A stretch of DNA of 64,000 nt from Cheiracanthium punctorium (taxonomy: Eukaryota > Arthropoda > Arachnida > Araneae > Cheiracanthiidae): assembly GCA_038373885.1 (NCBI GenBank), contig JAWZYV010013267.1, forward strand, positions 1-64,000, read 5' to 3'. Every line of letters begins with the position of its first letter. Positions within the stretch are counted from its first letter, which is position 1. Below, one piece after another: positions 1 through 10,895 of the stretch. The notes under the pieces were generated by a model, which saw nothing but the letters and a program-made list of their open reading frames with translations, ran no database searches and had not been told where the DNA came from. Position numbers and translations under genes: made by a program.

Positions 1-176
1 TCCATGTTTAAGAATTTTTTTCTAAAAATTTCACAAAAGCCACAGCTGTTTCGCTTATTGCAGTGTGTAAAGCAGCTTATGAAGAACCATCTGGAATATT
101 TTGGAGACCATGGTGCTATCAGTTTATTTCAATTTGTACAAGACTAAAAACAGAGTTTTTTTCTTCGATATACACC
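1..176. mobile_element. Right half of TTAA palindromic MITE (family P), cut by window edge
   Basis: This matches the right half of the full copies at 28260-28665 and 53405-53811: the same run from the CATGTTTAAGAATTTTTT stretch through the AGCAGCTTATGAAGAACC stretch to a terminal TTCGATATACACCC. The terminal TTAA is mutated here. The left half lies outside the window. On the minus strand it keeps the partly open frame described for the other copies. It is non-autonomous, with no transposase. Confidence 0.7.
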
Positions 177-440
177 CATAATTCCCACTCAGAGCGAAAA
201 AGATGAAGATGATGCCGAGCTGATTCGGCAGTGAAAAAAAGACGCCATCTGTTGGAAATCGATGGAAATTCATCCATTGCAAAGGGGGGAAAAAGGAGGT
301 AAAAGTCCGTCTTTTAGATGCCGAAATTTTAAAAGTTCAAGGTACTTTCTTGAAAACTCGAAAGTACATTCTGGGAATTTTACTTTCAGTTATCACTTTG
401 ACTTCCATGTTATCCGAATACAGCTAGCGCATGAAGTTTC
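177..440. other. Unassigned AT-rich spacer
   Basis: I see no recognisable element. A 61-codon plus-strand frame starting near 262 has no protein-family character, and I read it as chance. Confidence 0.5.
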
Positions 441-716
441 TAATTGACCACGTCGGTCGAACCATCTGTGACTTGTTCGTTTGTTTGTGCGTTATGACAA
501 GCTTACACAACGGGCGTCTGACTAAGGGGAGGGGGAGGCTTGGGGGGAGGACTTTTTTAGGGTTCAAACGAGTTATTCGCGTTACATCTGGTGAAACCCG
601 TCGAAAACTACCGACCGTTAGATCGCTGGCCGTGCGTTAGACCCAAACCAGTGACCATCGCACAGTCATCTTCCATGTTCAGTGTCTTATCCTGCCGGCC
701 ATGGTCGGGCTGAAAC
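440..716 (-). mobile_element. tRNA-derived SINE, minus strand
   Basis: Read on the minus strand, this aligns through its body with the SINEs at 925-1170 and 10643-10895. It has the block AAGACACTGAACATGG after a degraded A box, a degraded B box (plus-strand positions about 638-657), the conserved CCAGATGTAACGCGAATA block, the run of C-rich AAGTCCTCCCCCCAAGC, and an ACAAACAAACGAAC-like tail near 470-490. The pol III boxes are weak, so this copy is probably old and inactive. Open frames within it (431-640) are fortuitous. Confidence 0.65.
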
Positions 717-924
717 ATCGGTAACAGATATCAGTGTGCAGGACAGTGTGCCACCGCCCGCTAGTAGGGTAGCCTGGAATTTTTTTCAGGGTTGGCTGAG
801 AACTCAAAAAACTAGAATGCAATGCAACTTATATAAAAATCGATATAACATACATCTTTTTTTAGGGGAAGGGGAATGAACCCCCTTTATTTTGCCTAGA
901 AGTTTCGGATAAAAATAAATTAAG

Positions 925-1170
925 CAGCTTCACAATGACCGAGTGGATAAGACACTTAACATTTTAGAGGGCTGAAGTGTAAAGGTCCTGGGTTCGGACC
1001 TTTCGCGCTGCTGTCGATCTAACGATCTGGAGTTCAGGACGTTTTTTTTTCCAGATGTAACGTGTATACGCATTTAGAACTCCTCAAAAAGTCCTCTACC
1101 CAAAGCACTCCTCGCAGGCAGATGCCCTTCGTGCAGACTTTCCGTATCACACAGCAAACAAACAAATATG
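925..1170 (+). mobile_element. tRNA-derived SINE, best-preserved copy
   Basis: The 5' part is tRNA-like. An A-box-like TGACCGAGTGGATAAG starts at 936, and the B box GGTTCGGACC is at 991-1000, about 45 bp downstream, the spacing of pol III type 2 promoters. The tRNA-unrelated body holds CCAGATGTAACGTGTATACG and a C-rich block (AAGTCCTCTACCC). The tail is an ACAAACAAACAAA simple repeat near 1155-1170. At least three relatives occur in this window (440-716, 10643-10895, and fragments at 28775-28885 and 48835-48975). The tRNA part does not fold as a complete tRNA gene, so I call a SINE rather than a tRNA. Confidence 0.75.
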
Positions 1171-1379
1171 AATTAAAGAAAAGAAAATCATAAATAGCTT
1201 TAAATCTTTACTGTTAGAGAAAATTTTAAATTTGGCTTAGGTCCGTAGCTGAACTTCAAATTTCTCAAGCGGAACTTCCAAATATACCATGGGGATACCA
1301 GGGGAAACTTTCAAATTTATCCACAAACACGTATTTTTCTCCATACCTTATGTTTACTAATTTCGGGTGTGACTGCATT

Positions 1380-1625
1380 CCCGTCAGCCACCCTCTGTCT
1401 ACGCCCCTGCTGACCGCCCAAAAAGACATTCCTTAGGGGTAACATTTTGTTTCATTCTACACTTTGTTTAGGTCATACGAGCTTCTTTTTTTATAAATTA
1501 GCTGTCCTTACCCCCCCCCTCCCCCCTTTTAGGAAAAAAAATTACTTCTTTAGTGTAAAATTTTACTTCACTGTACATTTTGTTTGGGTCAAATAAACTT
1601 ACTTTTCCCCCCGGGGTGGGTATGT
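1380..1625. mobile_element. Fragment of a hAT-type MITE related to 45142-45389
   Basis: The block around 1434-1475 (TTAGGGGTAACATTTTGTTTCATT, then ACACTTTGTTTAGGTC) and its second half at 1548-1600 (TTTACTTCACTGTACATTTTGTTTGGGTCAAATAA) match the interior of the hAT MITE at 45142-45389. The phrase CTACGCCCCTG at about 1398 is a hAT MITE right end. No clean pair of ends or target duplication can be drawn, so this is a broken or rearranged copy. It contains long C/T and C/G homopolymer runs. Confidence 0.45.
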
Positions 1626-1759
1626 GTGATAAGACGGATAAATTGGCTGGATCGAAATACTCCAAGCAATTATCTCAATGGATATAGTTAGTGAATGAGA
1701 TATATTAAATGTACCAATAAGAGATATGAAGGTAGTTAAACAACTTATTATTCTAAATA

Positions 1760-3043
1760 CAGAGGGTATTCACACATTTTTGTAACGATTTTGATTTTCT
1801 CCATGAAGTTAAATATTAATTTGAAAATAAAAATGTGATTGGCATCAAATTGTAATAAGGCTTATTTGTCGTCTGCAGCAGCACTAAAAATATTCTTTGC
1901 TTTAAAATGTCGCTGAAAATAAACAATGGATTGAAGGCTATATATTTTGGCGCTATCCGAAGAGAAATACTCTTATTCAGTTATTAAAAAAAGATGTCAA
2001 AATCATGGTTTTAATATTTCTACACGTAAAATAAGTGACATAATTAATATGAAAGGAAAGAAACGTCGATGGTTATATTTCACTGGGGAAAAGGCAAAAA
2101 AATGTATACCTAACAAAGATACGTACATCTCCTCTCTTATTAAATCTAAAGTCGCATTTCATGTTTTAAAGGAAAATCCAACTACATAAAGAACTATCGC
2201 AAAATCTTTAAATATCTCTGTAGGAACTGTGAACAAAATTATAAAATCCGATTTAAAGTTAATCAAAGCAGAAAAACAGATGTTCATCACCTAACACCGA
2301 AACATGTTTCTCAGCGTAAGACTGTGTGTAGATTGTTGCATGAAAATTATCTGGCGGGTGAAAAATGGAAATGTGTAGTTACAATTGATGAAGCTTGGAT
2401 AAATTTATCCGACTGCAATAGAAAAAGATCGATTTACTACAGCAAAAGAGGAGAAAAAGATTTAAAAAGTTGGTTTAGAGAAAACAAGGAAAGTTTTTCT
2501 AAAGGTTTTATGGTTATTACTGGATTTTTACAATAAGGAAAATAGAAAAAAATGTCAAAATTAATTCGCATTACTATCAGAACACCTATTTTTAAAGAAG
2601 AAATTCCATCCCTTTATCCAAACAATCTTCACTGAGTTAAGTTCCATCAGGATAAAGCTCCGAGCCATACCTCTAAATCTACTGCTCTATTTTTTGATGA
2701 AATGAGAAATGAAACTGGAATTGAAGCTATTCCCTTTAAATGCATCCGGTTCAAGTCCCCTGACGTGTCTCCTACGGATTACTGTGCATTTGGACTTTTA
2801 AAACAAGTTCTTTATAAGGGGCATCCCAAAACATTGGGTTGACTCTGGAAGATTGTGAAGGAGGAGTGGAACAATATCAGTCTTGATGTTTTAAGAAAAG
2901 GACTTTTATCTTGGAAATCAAGATGTAATTTGATAGTTCAAAGAAAGGACCATCAAACTGAACACATTAGAAAATAAAATTCTTGTATTTATTTCTATAC
3001 ATATCTTTGCAAAATCGTTACAAAAATGTGTGAACGCCCTCTG
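1760..3043 (+). mobile_element. Full-length decayed Tc1/mariner element, DD41D (rosa-like)
   Basis: The terminal inverted repeats are about 30 bp. The left end CAGAGGGTATTCACACATTT at 1760 is inverted as AAATGTGTGAACGCCCTCTG ending at 3043. TA precedes the left end; the right-hand TA is mutated to TC. The 1.28-kb length is normal for a mariner-like element, and the single coding frame fills it (see the pseudogene entry). A second copy, 943 bp and internally deleted, lies at 25255-26197 with the same termini. Confidence 0.88.
1907..2977 (+). pseudogene. Mariner (DD41D) transposase pseudogene
   Basis: This would encode the cut-and-paste transposase of the element at 1760-3043. The N-terminal part (1947-2190, phrase ALSEEKYSYSVIKKRC) looks like the first helix-turn-helix unit. 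It is followed past a stop by a second one (RTIAKSLNISVGTVNKI). The catalytic core has the first acid in VTIDEAWI (about 2380), the second in FHQDKAPSHTS (about 2652) and the third in SPDVSPTDYCAFGLLK (about 2780). I count 41 residues between the second and third Asp, i.e. DD41D, the signature of the rosa-type lineage within IS630-Tc1-mariner. The C-terminal LLSWKSRCNLIVQ block is shared with the copy at 25396-26131. At least four stops or frameshifts (near 2188, 2280, 2535, 2637 and 2840) disable it. All three acids survive, so the element was once autonomous. Confidence 0.85.
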
Positions 3044-3049
3044 TCTTTT

Positions 3050-3590
3050 AATTAAAAAGACTGCACCAAAGACTCCACTCGAGGCATATGCCACCTTTAA
3101 TGTCCAGTAAAACAAATGTCCACTTTGTAGTTATTTTCTTTATCTTCAAGGAAAGTTGGAGGAGCTGAGCTCACGGCTCATGTAGGAAGTGTTTATTTTT
3201 AGCGACAACTTTTAACTGATCCAGTCTTCAAACAATTCTTCTCAAAGCAGCTGCAGTCTAAGTTTTTCCGACCACGATTCCACTGTTAAAGACACAAAAA
3301 TTATGTATGCTATCGTAATGTCCTATAATTTTTTTGTACATGAAGAAAAACCAATTTTCCTCATATATTTAATAATCAGGATTTTTTATTTTATTTTTTA
3401 ATTAGTACAAGAGGGCTATTTCGTTCACGCCGATTTTTTCTGTCGACATATTTTTGTGTCCGTCGACACTTTTCCGTTGCATTTTTCGATTGTGATCATT
3501 TTGCAAGGGTTGTTCAAATAGCTGCAGGGCAGTGAAATGTCAAAATTCACCAGTGTTGCGAAATAGGCAAATAGTTAGAATATGACTGGC
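3050..3590. other. Unassigned AT-rich spacer
   Basis: I see no recognisable gene or element. The CGTCGACAC / CTGTCGACA phrases near 3440-3470 form only a short local dyad. Confidence 0.4.
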
Positions 3591-3970
3591 GAAGATAGTA
3601 AAATAGTTTTAGTAGGCGATTTTAATATGGATTTCAATTCCGAATAAGTGTTTTATCATACAGGGAAGACAAATACAGTACATTCAAAGATTATAATGTT
3701 CATTCCAAACAGTATTTATAAAGATGAAGTATAATTATAACATGCCTGATGAATATTGTGAAACAGTTTTAGTAGGCGGTTTTAATATAGATTTCAATTC
3801 GGAAGAAGTGTTTTATGGAACAGGGAAGACAAATAAGGCCCACTCATGGACAGAGCCTGATCAAGGCAACTATGGGACCTGGGCAAAAGAAAAAAATTGG
3901 ACTCCACACCGTAACCCCCTGAACATTTCCTTAAAAAAATTATTTGTATATTCTGAAAAGTTTTAAACAC
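3590..3970 (+). repeat. Tandem duplication containing an endonuclease-like LVGDFNIDF peptide
   Basis: A roughly 165-bp unit occurs twice (from about 3600 and about 3763). Each copy reads ACAGTTTTAGTAGGCG, then TTTTAATAT, then GATTTCAATTC. The translated phrase LVGDFNMDFN / LVGGFNIDFN resembles the GDFN motif of the exonuclease-endonuclease-phosphatase fold seen in non-LTR retrotransposons and some Helitrons. In the second copy, inside an 80-codon frame (3724-3966), the catalytic Asp is replaced by Gly. Only this motif supports the assignment and the rest is unrecognisable, so treat it as a possible relic. Confidence 0.35.
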
Positions 3971-4194
3971 TTTTTTCCCCTCGAAACATATTTTTTTAGT
4001 TTAAAATAAACGAATATGATGTCAATGAAACGTCTCATCGGAATGCTTTATCGACTATATTCTACATTTCAACGAACTGGGAAAAAGTTATAGATTAATT
4101 TTAAAAAAGTTAGATTAAAAGTTATAGTAATTTTTGAGATTTTTTCTCTTTTGTAATACTACTGTAAATTTTTGAAAGTGAAAAATATAAGATA

Positions 4195-5140
4195 CTAGCT
4201 GAAGTACCCGTTCTTCGCACGGGAATGAATGGACTTTTTGATATTAATATTTGTTGTGATTACTATTTATTGTAATAAAGAGATATAGCAAAATGGATAT
4301 CGCGTTATATTGTGTTCAATAATCATGCATACTGAATTTCAAGGCAATCGTTTTTACGGTGCAGAAGGCGATGAGGCGTAGCACAATCTAGTGGCGAGTT
4401 TTAGCAAAACGGATACGGCAAAAATATTCTTCGCATTCACATATCGATGTATACGAATTTTTATGACGATCGGCTGAATAGTCTTGAAGTTCATGTGTTG
4501 ACGCGACATCTAGTGTCAAGTTATAGGAAAATGGATCGTGCCAAACTCTTCCCCGTGTTCAAATATCTATGTATACCTATTTTCATAGCAATCATTCGCA
4601 CAGTCAAGAAGTGATACACTGCAGGGCCATCTAGTGGTTAATTAAAGTAATGATTTGCTACAGCGCCGTCATGTGGCGAGTTATAGCAAAATGGATAACG
4701 CCAAAATATTCTCATTGTTCAAATAGCTATGTATACTGATTTTCATAGCCACCGTTTGAATGGTCAAAAATTTGGCCTGCTGCAGCGTCATCTAGTGGCG
4801 AGTTAAAATAATAATGCATTGCAGTGCCATCTAGTGGTGAGTAACATCAAAAGTAACGCAGTTAGAATATATTCTTCGTTCTCAAATGTGTAAGTATAAA
4901 AAATTTTATGCCGACGGTCGAACGGTATAGAAGTTGATGCGTTGCAGCGCTATTTAGCGGTAAGTTACAGCAAATGGATAGTGAAAAATATTCTCCGTGT
5001 TCTAATATTCGCGTGTACCAAATTTCATCGAAATTGGTTGGACGATATTCGCATAGCAAACGGCTAAACGGAATAGAATTCGACGTTCTGCTTCGCCACC
5101 TACAGAAAAGTTAGAGGAAAACGGATAGCATAAAAACCTT
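4195..5140. repeat. Diverged tandem repeat, units with 'catctagtggcgagtta'
   Basis: Roughly 150-160-bp units recur. Each carries CATCTAGTGGCGAGTTA or a variant (about 4390, 4510, 4630, 4670, 4790, 4830, 4950), followed by AGCAAAATGGATA..GCCAAAATATTC and then CTATGTATAC. The block opens with ACTAGCTGAAGTACCCGTTC at about 4195, a phrase resembling boundaries of dispersed retroelement-type repeats in invertebrates. No coding frame survives. Small ORFs (4862-5059, 5145-5369) are chance. Confidence 0.6.
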
Positions 5141-5639
5141 CTCCATGATAAAAGACTTAGGTGAACCAAATTTCATGGTGATCGGTGAAACGGTGCTGGA
5201 GTTTTTCAACCTCCTACACACATACCAACATTCATTTTTATCTATAACCAGTCTTATTATACGTATATACCAGTCTCAAGTAAAATCCAGTTTCAAATCT
5301 AAGCCTCGCCAAAGTGCCAGCATACGCCATTTTGCAAGAGTTTTTTCAGGGAATCATTCGAAGCATTGACTTAGCAGCAATCAAAATGGGAAATGGTTCG
5401 ACCGCCAGGCATTTATTTGAAAAGTGGAATCCCTTAATACAGCCGCATTTTTTAAATTATCAACTATAACATGTTTTATTCATCGTTACCTCGATGTACT
5501 AAATGCGAAGATTTCAATTTTCTGAAATTTGGCGGATTTCCCCAAGTTAAATCAATGTACTCAATTGGCGAGAATTCTGAAGCTACATCGCTTGAAATGC
5601 CCTAATAACTGCATTATTTCTGCACGGATAGTTAAAATT

Positions 5640-7400
5640 TAATGCTGTATTCTAAGAAAACCTATACACTTGTTTTCAAAAATGCTATTCCCTTAAGCTC
5701 TCAGTAAATTGCGCCAAAAAGCCTAAAACTGTGCAAACCGCTAGAACTCACTCTCTAAAAATCGGCCTATCAGCCATTTTTTTTTTCGCCAAACTAAAAA
5801 AAATTACATATTAGTCTCGGATATCTTCGATCCTCATTGTTTTGCGTATAAAACATTTCATTCCTGCTCTCATTTCTTATGCGCACACGATATTATAATT
5901 AAAAAAATAACCTAAAAAAATAAACTAAAAAAATCATTATTATTCTTTTATTTTTACTTTAAGAATTTAAAACATTTTATTCGGCAAAATCGCCACACAT
6001 GGCAACCAAGATGCTTATTTCACACACTTTTTTCACTACAGGGGTTAATATTACGTAAAGCTTTCTGCGTGGAGAACATAAAAAATCTCTTAAATTCCGG
6101 GAACGGAAATTAAGAGAACCATTCAGGAGGAAAACGTTTTTAAGTGGAGTTTCAAAGTTTTAAAGTGGACTATCATTTATTCTATATTATTTTACATATC
6201 TGTGTAAAATTTCAGGCTGACAGGTCCATTTTTGTGGAATTGTATACTACCCAAATCAACAAATTGACAAACAGAATTTCATTTTTATTTATAAGATAAC
6301 CTACGCTTGTTTTTAAAAATACCCTCTCATTAAATTGCGCCAAGCGCTAGAATCATAGAAAATCTGACACACTTTCAGATTTTTAAATACGCACTAAAGT
6401 GCTATATATAAAAAGAGTTATAATCCATGGGTCTTCCCTATTTTCGTTCCTTCTTTCATTAAGTTGGAAAGTGTATCATTATTCATGAGTGTGATTAAAC
6501 AAAATTAAAATTGATATTTCTAACATCCTTTTTTCTGGATGTAATACATTAGATGCAGAAAAGCTGCTCAGAAAAATGCACAATTCCAACTGAATGAAAA
6601 TTTCAAAAACTTATACGCAGGTGTATTCATAACCCAAATAGCAGACGATTAAATTACGATAAATAGCGCCAAGCGTTAGAATCCTCCTCAAAATCGCGAG
6701 AATGCTGAAGATAGATCGCTTTAAATCCCTTAATAACTGCATTATTTTCGCACGGATCATTGAAATTTAACGCTGTATTCTAATAAAACCTTTGCACTTG
6801 TTTTCAAAAATCCGTTTCCTTAAGCTCTCAGTAAATTTCGCCAAGCCGGAAACTGTGCAAACCGCTAGAACTCACTTTCTCGGCATTTGAGCCATTTTAT
6901 TTTTTCGCCAAACTAAAAAATTTTAACATATTAGCCTCGGAAATCTTCAATTCTTATTGTTTTGCGTATAAAACATTTCATTCCTGCTCCGATTTCCCAT
7001 GCACACGATATTATAATTAAAAAAAATATAACCTTACGAATATAAACTAACAAAAAAAAATCATTATTATTCTTTTATTTTTACTTTGAGAATTTAAAAC
7101 ATCTTATTCGGCAAAATCGCCACACATGGCAACCACGATCCTTATTTCACACTTTTTTCACTACAGGGGTTACAATTACGGAAAGCTTTTTGCGTGGAGA
7201 ACATAAAAAATCTCTTAATATCCGGGAACGGGTGGACTTTCAAAGTTTTAAAGTGGACTATGATTTATTCTATATTATTTTACATATCTGTGCAAAATTT
7301 CAGGCTGATAGGTCCATTTTTGTGGATTTGTATACAACTCAAATCCACAAACAAACAAACAAACAAACAAACAGAATTTCATTTTTATTTATAAGATTTG
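5640..7400. repeat. Two ~640-bp direct repeats spaced ~1.1 kb
   Basis: The segment 5655-6296 recurs at 6785-7397. Shared landmarks in order are ACTTGTTTTCAAAAAT, CTTAAGCTCTCAGTAAAT, CGCCAAACTAAAAAA, TTGCGTATAAAACATTTCAT, GGCAAAATCGCCACACATGG, a TTTTTTCACTACAGGGGTTA phrase, and an end in ACAGAATTTCATTTTTATTT. In the second copy the end is preceded by (CAAA)n at 7347-7370. A shared simple-repeat plus fixed 3' phrase is typical of a retroposed 3' end, so these may be two inserts of one non-LTR family or a segmental duplication. The 118-codon frame at 7190-7546 runs out of the repeat and is not a gene. Confidence 0.65.
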
Positions 7401-9960
7401 GGCGCCTAAAATATATGAGCCCTGAGCAATTGCCCTGTTTGCAGTTCGGTAACAGGACACTGCTCATGCATCATGATGCGCTTTCCAATATAATGGGACA
7501 AGGGAGGCAAATAGGGCCGACGCATGGATTATGGTACACTTTCTAAATGTAATGGAACAAGGAAGACTAATAGGGCCTACATATGCATTATGATAAACTT
7601 TAAATATATAGCACTTTAGAGCGTATATAAAACATGAAAGTGTTTCAGATTTCGTTTATGTTATTCCATTTATTATCAAATAAATAAATTATTTAATCCA
7701 AAGAGGAATTATTTAATAACATCTGAAAGAGTTAAATTCCCGATGAAATCACCTGATGAAAGCGATATCTTAATATTACCGCATTCTACGTCCGGACTCC
7801 AGCTCCAAAAAAACAAGCACGATGTTAGAAAACCCACTCTCAGTAATATCAATAAACGAAATTCCCCTTTCTATCGAACTGATCTCATCAAATGAAATCC
7901 CATTCTGCCTGATCAACCCCTTCGATCCTTCATCAGAATTTTTCGTGGGGTGAGGGGAGGTTCCCATAGTTAAACCCCTAAAACTCCCTCCGACCAATGA
8001 ACTCTGCCTGAGGTCGATATTACCGACGGAAAATACGAAATACAGGGGGGGGGGGGGTCAAAGACACCTTTTTTTTTTTCCACGAATCGAAAAAGATTGG
8101 AAAAAAATATCTGAGGGGAGGGAGAGAAGCTACCAACAAAATATCGTGAGGGAGATTTTTGGGGGGCGTTTCCGCTTTTCCCAAGGCGTAATCGAACGGA
8201 TTCAAGGGCAGGGAAATTGGGGAATAAAGGTAAGGATGGAGTTAAGGTGGAAGAAAGGGTTAAATAAGAAAGTTAAAGAATATGCTGATCAGTAAGAGAA
8301 GAATATGAGTTAAGGGGTTCATTTATGTTAAGGCATCAGTTTGAAGGTTAAAAATGTTATTTTCAAGTTCATTTATACATTGTATGGTGGAAAGAAAAAG
8401 TTAGAAAGGGGCGAAACAAAAAATACACTTGTTTGTTGGCTGGGTCTATCAACTGTTGCAGTTTATAGAATAACTTCGAAGTGTAAAATAAAATTTTTAT
8501 TTTCCTGATTTGTTAGTATTTTTTAAGCCTTTGAATTTTCCTTAAAAAAACAAAAGAATTAAAAATTCTTAATTAGGACAATATTTGATTAAAAAAAACC
8601 TCAAGATTTATAATTTTAAAAACAAATCAATACTTTTGGGGGAATATACTTGGGGGGGGGAAAGAAATAGATTTAAAAGTTGTTCCATCGAATTCAACGA
8701 TGTGAATGAAAAATTCTAAATTAGGTACAAAATTCTTTCAATACTTGTAAGAATTTTGTAAGTTTTTTGGGTAAGTAATCTTGTAAGTTTTTTGGGCTGC
8801 CTGATGCTGCGGTTTGGGCTGGCAGGTAGTTGCTTAGGTATGGATGAAACAAAACCGTAAACCAAAAACAGAAAGGTTTCAAAATAAATCTTAAAAAATG
8901 TCATTTTTATTACATATCAATAATAGCAGCGGTAGAAATTAGAATATTTAGTCAGTGGTCTAAAGGTGACACCATGACTTCCCTAAACTATAGCTGTAAC
9001 TGGAAAGGGATGTTTTTTTACTGGGAATGTCCATTGGTTAAGAGCTTGCCTGAGTAATGAAAGGATAGATTCCTTCTATTTTCTGTTACAGCAGAGTTTC
9101 CTGTAACCAGTGACTCCATGACTTCCCTAATCTGTAACATTTATCATTGGTCGGTATACATGATTTAGAAAAAAGTTGCATAACAAAAGAAATTATAGGA
9201 GCAATATATATTGATTTCCGCAAATACCTATTACAAAAAATTATTAAATAGATCTAATTCTATGACATGTATTGTGGAACTAAATGAGGAAAGTTTACAA
9301 GACAAAAATGTAAATAAATTCTGGTCCGATGGACCAACAAATATTCAACTGGTCCGTTATAAATTTTAGTGGTCTCGAATCAGAGAACCACCGTTAATTT
9401 AAAGCCATGAATAATAGTTACACAAAATAAGGGCAGTCATGAATTCCAAAATATTTAATAATAGTATATTGAGCTATTACAAAGTTCAATGAGTAAATTT
9501 TTAAAGTATGATTAAAGAAAATAAAAGGGATCTATCCTTTTATTACTGAGGCAAATTCTTAGCCTTGTTATGAACATTCCTGGTAAAAAAAAAGATCCTT
9601 TCTCAGCTACGGCTGGAGTATGATTTCAACATTTCACCCAGTTTTACACTGATATAGTGTAACTGATAAGTCATAGATATACTGATAGATATACATAGAT
9701 GTTTTTGTTTTGCAGATATAGATATACTGATGTCAAATAACTGCAATGCTTGCTTCACTATCTTGATTCAGTTAGAACTTTTCCATAGCTGAATAATGGA
9801 CAACGTAGGACCTCTTTTGAGTGGATCGCTTTTTCTAAATTTTCGTTAATTCCTTTAAGAGTTAACAAAAAATTGAAAGAGAAATCTTTAAAAAGTTTCC
9901 CTGCTGTCTTTTTCTGAGTGAAAAAAGCGAGACTCTCTTCCTCGCAAAGATTTCTTATAG
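7400..9960. other. Unassigned region with a 12-bp G run
   Basis: No recognised gene. At 8044-8056 there is a G homopolymer followed by a T run, and 7770-8230 is locally richer in G+C. A short plus-strand frame from 7824 (about 42 codons, to the TGA near 7951) has no known motif. The phrase CCATGACTTCCCTAA occurs at about 8973 and 9119. A GATATACTGATA simple repeat lies at 9668-9735. Confidence 0.4.
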
Positions 9961-10209
9961 CTATTTTAGCTTGTACAATCAAAGAGCTTTAATTTGGTAA
10001 AAGTGAAAGATCAGCAGTAATTGTAGCAGCATCATATTTTCTCCCAAAATTTAAATATTGCAATAATCCAACAAAACTATTTATTTTAGCTTGTTGAATC
10101 AAAGAGCTTTAATTTGGTAAACATGAAAGATAAACAGCAATGGCAACTGCATCATACTGTCTCCCAAAATTTAGAAATCGCAATAATCCAACTAAACTGT
10201 AATTATTTT

Positions 10210-10385
10210 TAGGGATGGACGCGAGACGAAAAATAGCCGTCTCGCGTCTCGCAAAATAGCCTAAAACCTTTGTCTCGTCTCGCAAAAATCCCTATATCGT
10301 AATGTTAAAAATGTGTGTCTCGTCTCGCAAAAAAGATGTAAATCTCTGTCTCGTCTCGCAAAAAGTCGTCTCGCGTCCATCCCTA
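10210..10385. mobile_element. hAT MITE with internal 'gtctcgtctcgcaaaa' units
   Basis: Terminal inverted repeats are TAGGGATGGACGCGAGACG and its complement CGTCTCGCGTCCATCCCTA. The element is flanked by a perfect 8-bp duplication ATTATTTT (10202-10209 and 10386-10393), the hAT signature. The 176-bp interior consists mainly of four direct copies of GTCTCGTCTCGCAAAA separated by unique spacers, so the element is nearly all repeat. It has no coding capacity. Confidence 0.92.
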
Positions 10386-10642
10386 ATTATTTTAGCTTGT
10401 TGAATCAAAATACATTAATTTCGTAAACGTGAAAGATCAACAGCAATTGCAGTAGCAACATATTTTCTCCCAAAATTTAGATATTGCAATAATCCAACAA
10501 ATTATCTTTATTTTAACTTGTTCAATCAAAGAGTTTTAATTTGGTTAACGGGGAAAATCAAGAACAACTGCAGCAGCATCATATACTTCCCTCGAAAATT
10601 TAGGCATCACAATAATCCAACTAAACTGTATTTTAGATTTTG

Positions 10643-10895
10643 AATGATGTGCTTTTGTGTTATTATGGCAACGCTACGCTAGGGCGATCTGTCAAGGATG
10701 AGGGGGTGCCTTGGCAGGAGGACTTTCAAAGAGGTTCTAATGCGTATTCACGTTACATCTAGAGAAAACCTACCCAAACTCCAGACCGTTGGATCAACAG
10801 TCGCACGATGGGACCCGAACCCAGGACCTTCACACTTCAGCTGTCTACCATTTTCAGTGACATACCACTGTGCCATGGTGAGGCCGTTTGTTGAA
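10643..10895 (-). mobile_element. tRNA-derived SINE, minus strand
   Basis: Read on the minus strand, the A box TGGCACAGTGG (plus positions 10866-10876) and B-box region GGTTCGGGTCC (about 10811-10821) are close to the pol III consensus. They are followed by the shared body with TAGATGTAACGTGAATACGC and AAGTCCTCCTGCC. A short TTGAATGA on both sides is a possible target duplication. It lies inside the 120-bp tandem array. The 66-codon plus-strand frame across it is fortuitous. Confidence 0.78.

Noticed and set aside
936..1005. tRNA gene
   Set aside because: A and B boxes are present, but acceptor and anticodon stems do not form, and the sequence continues into a shared SINE body.
7190..7546. 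118-codon plus-strand open frame
   Set aside because: It crosses the end of a 640-bp repeat and a (CAAA)n tract; the parallel repeat copy does not keep the frame.
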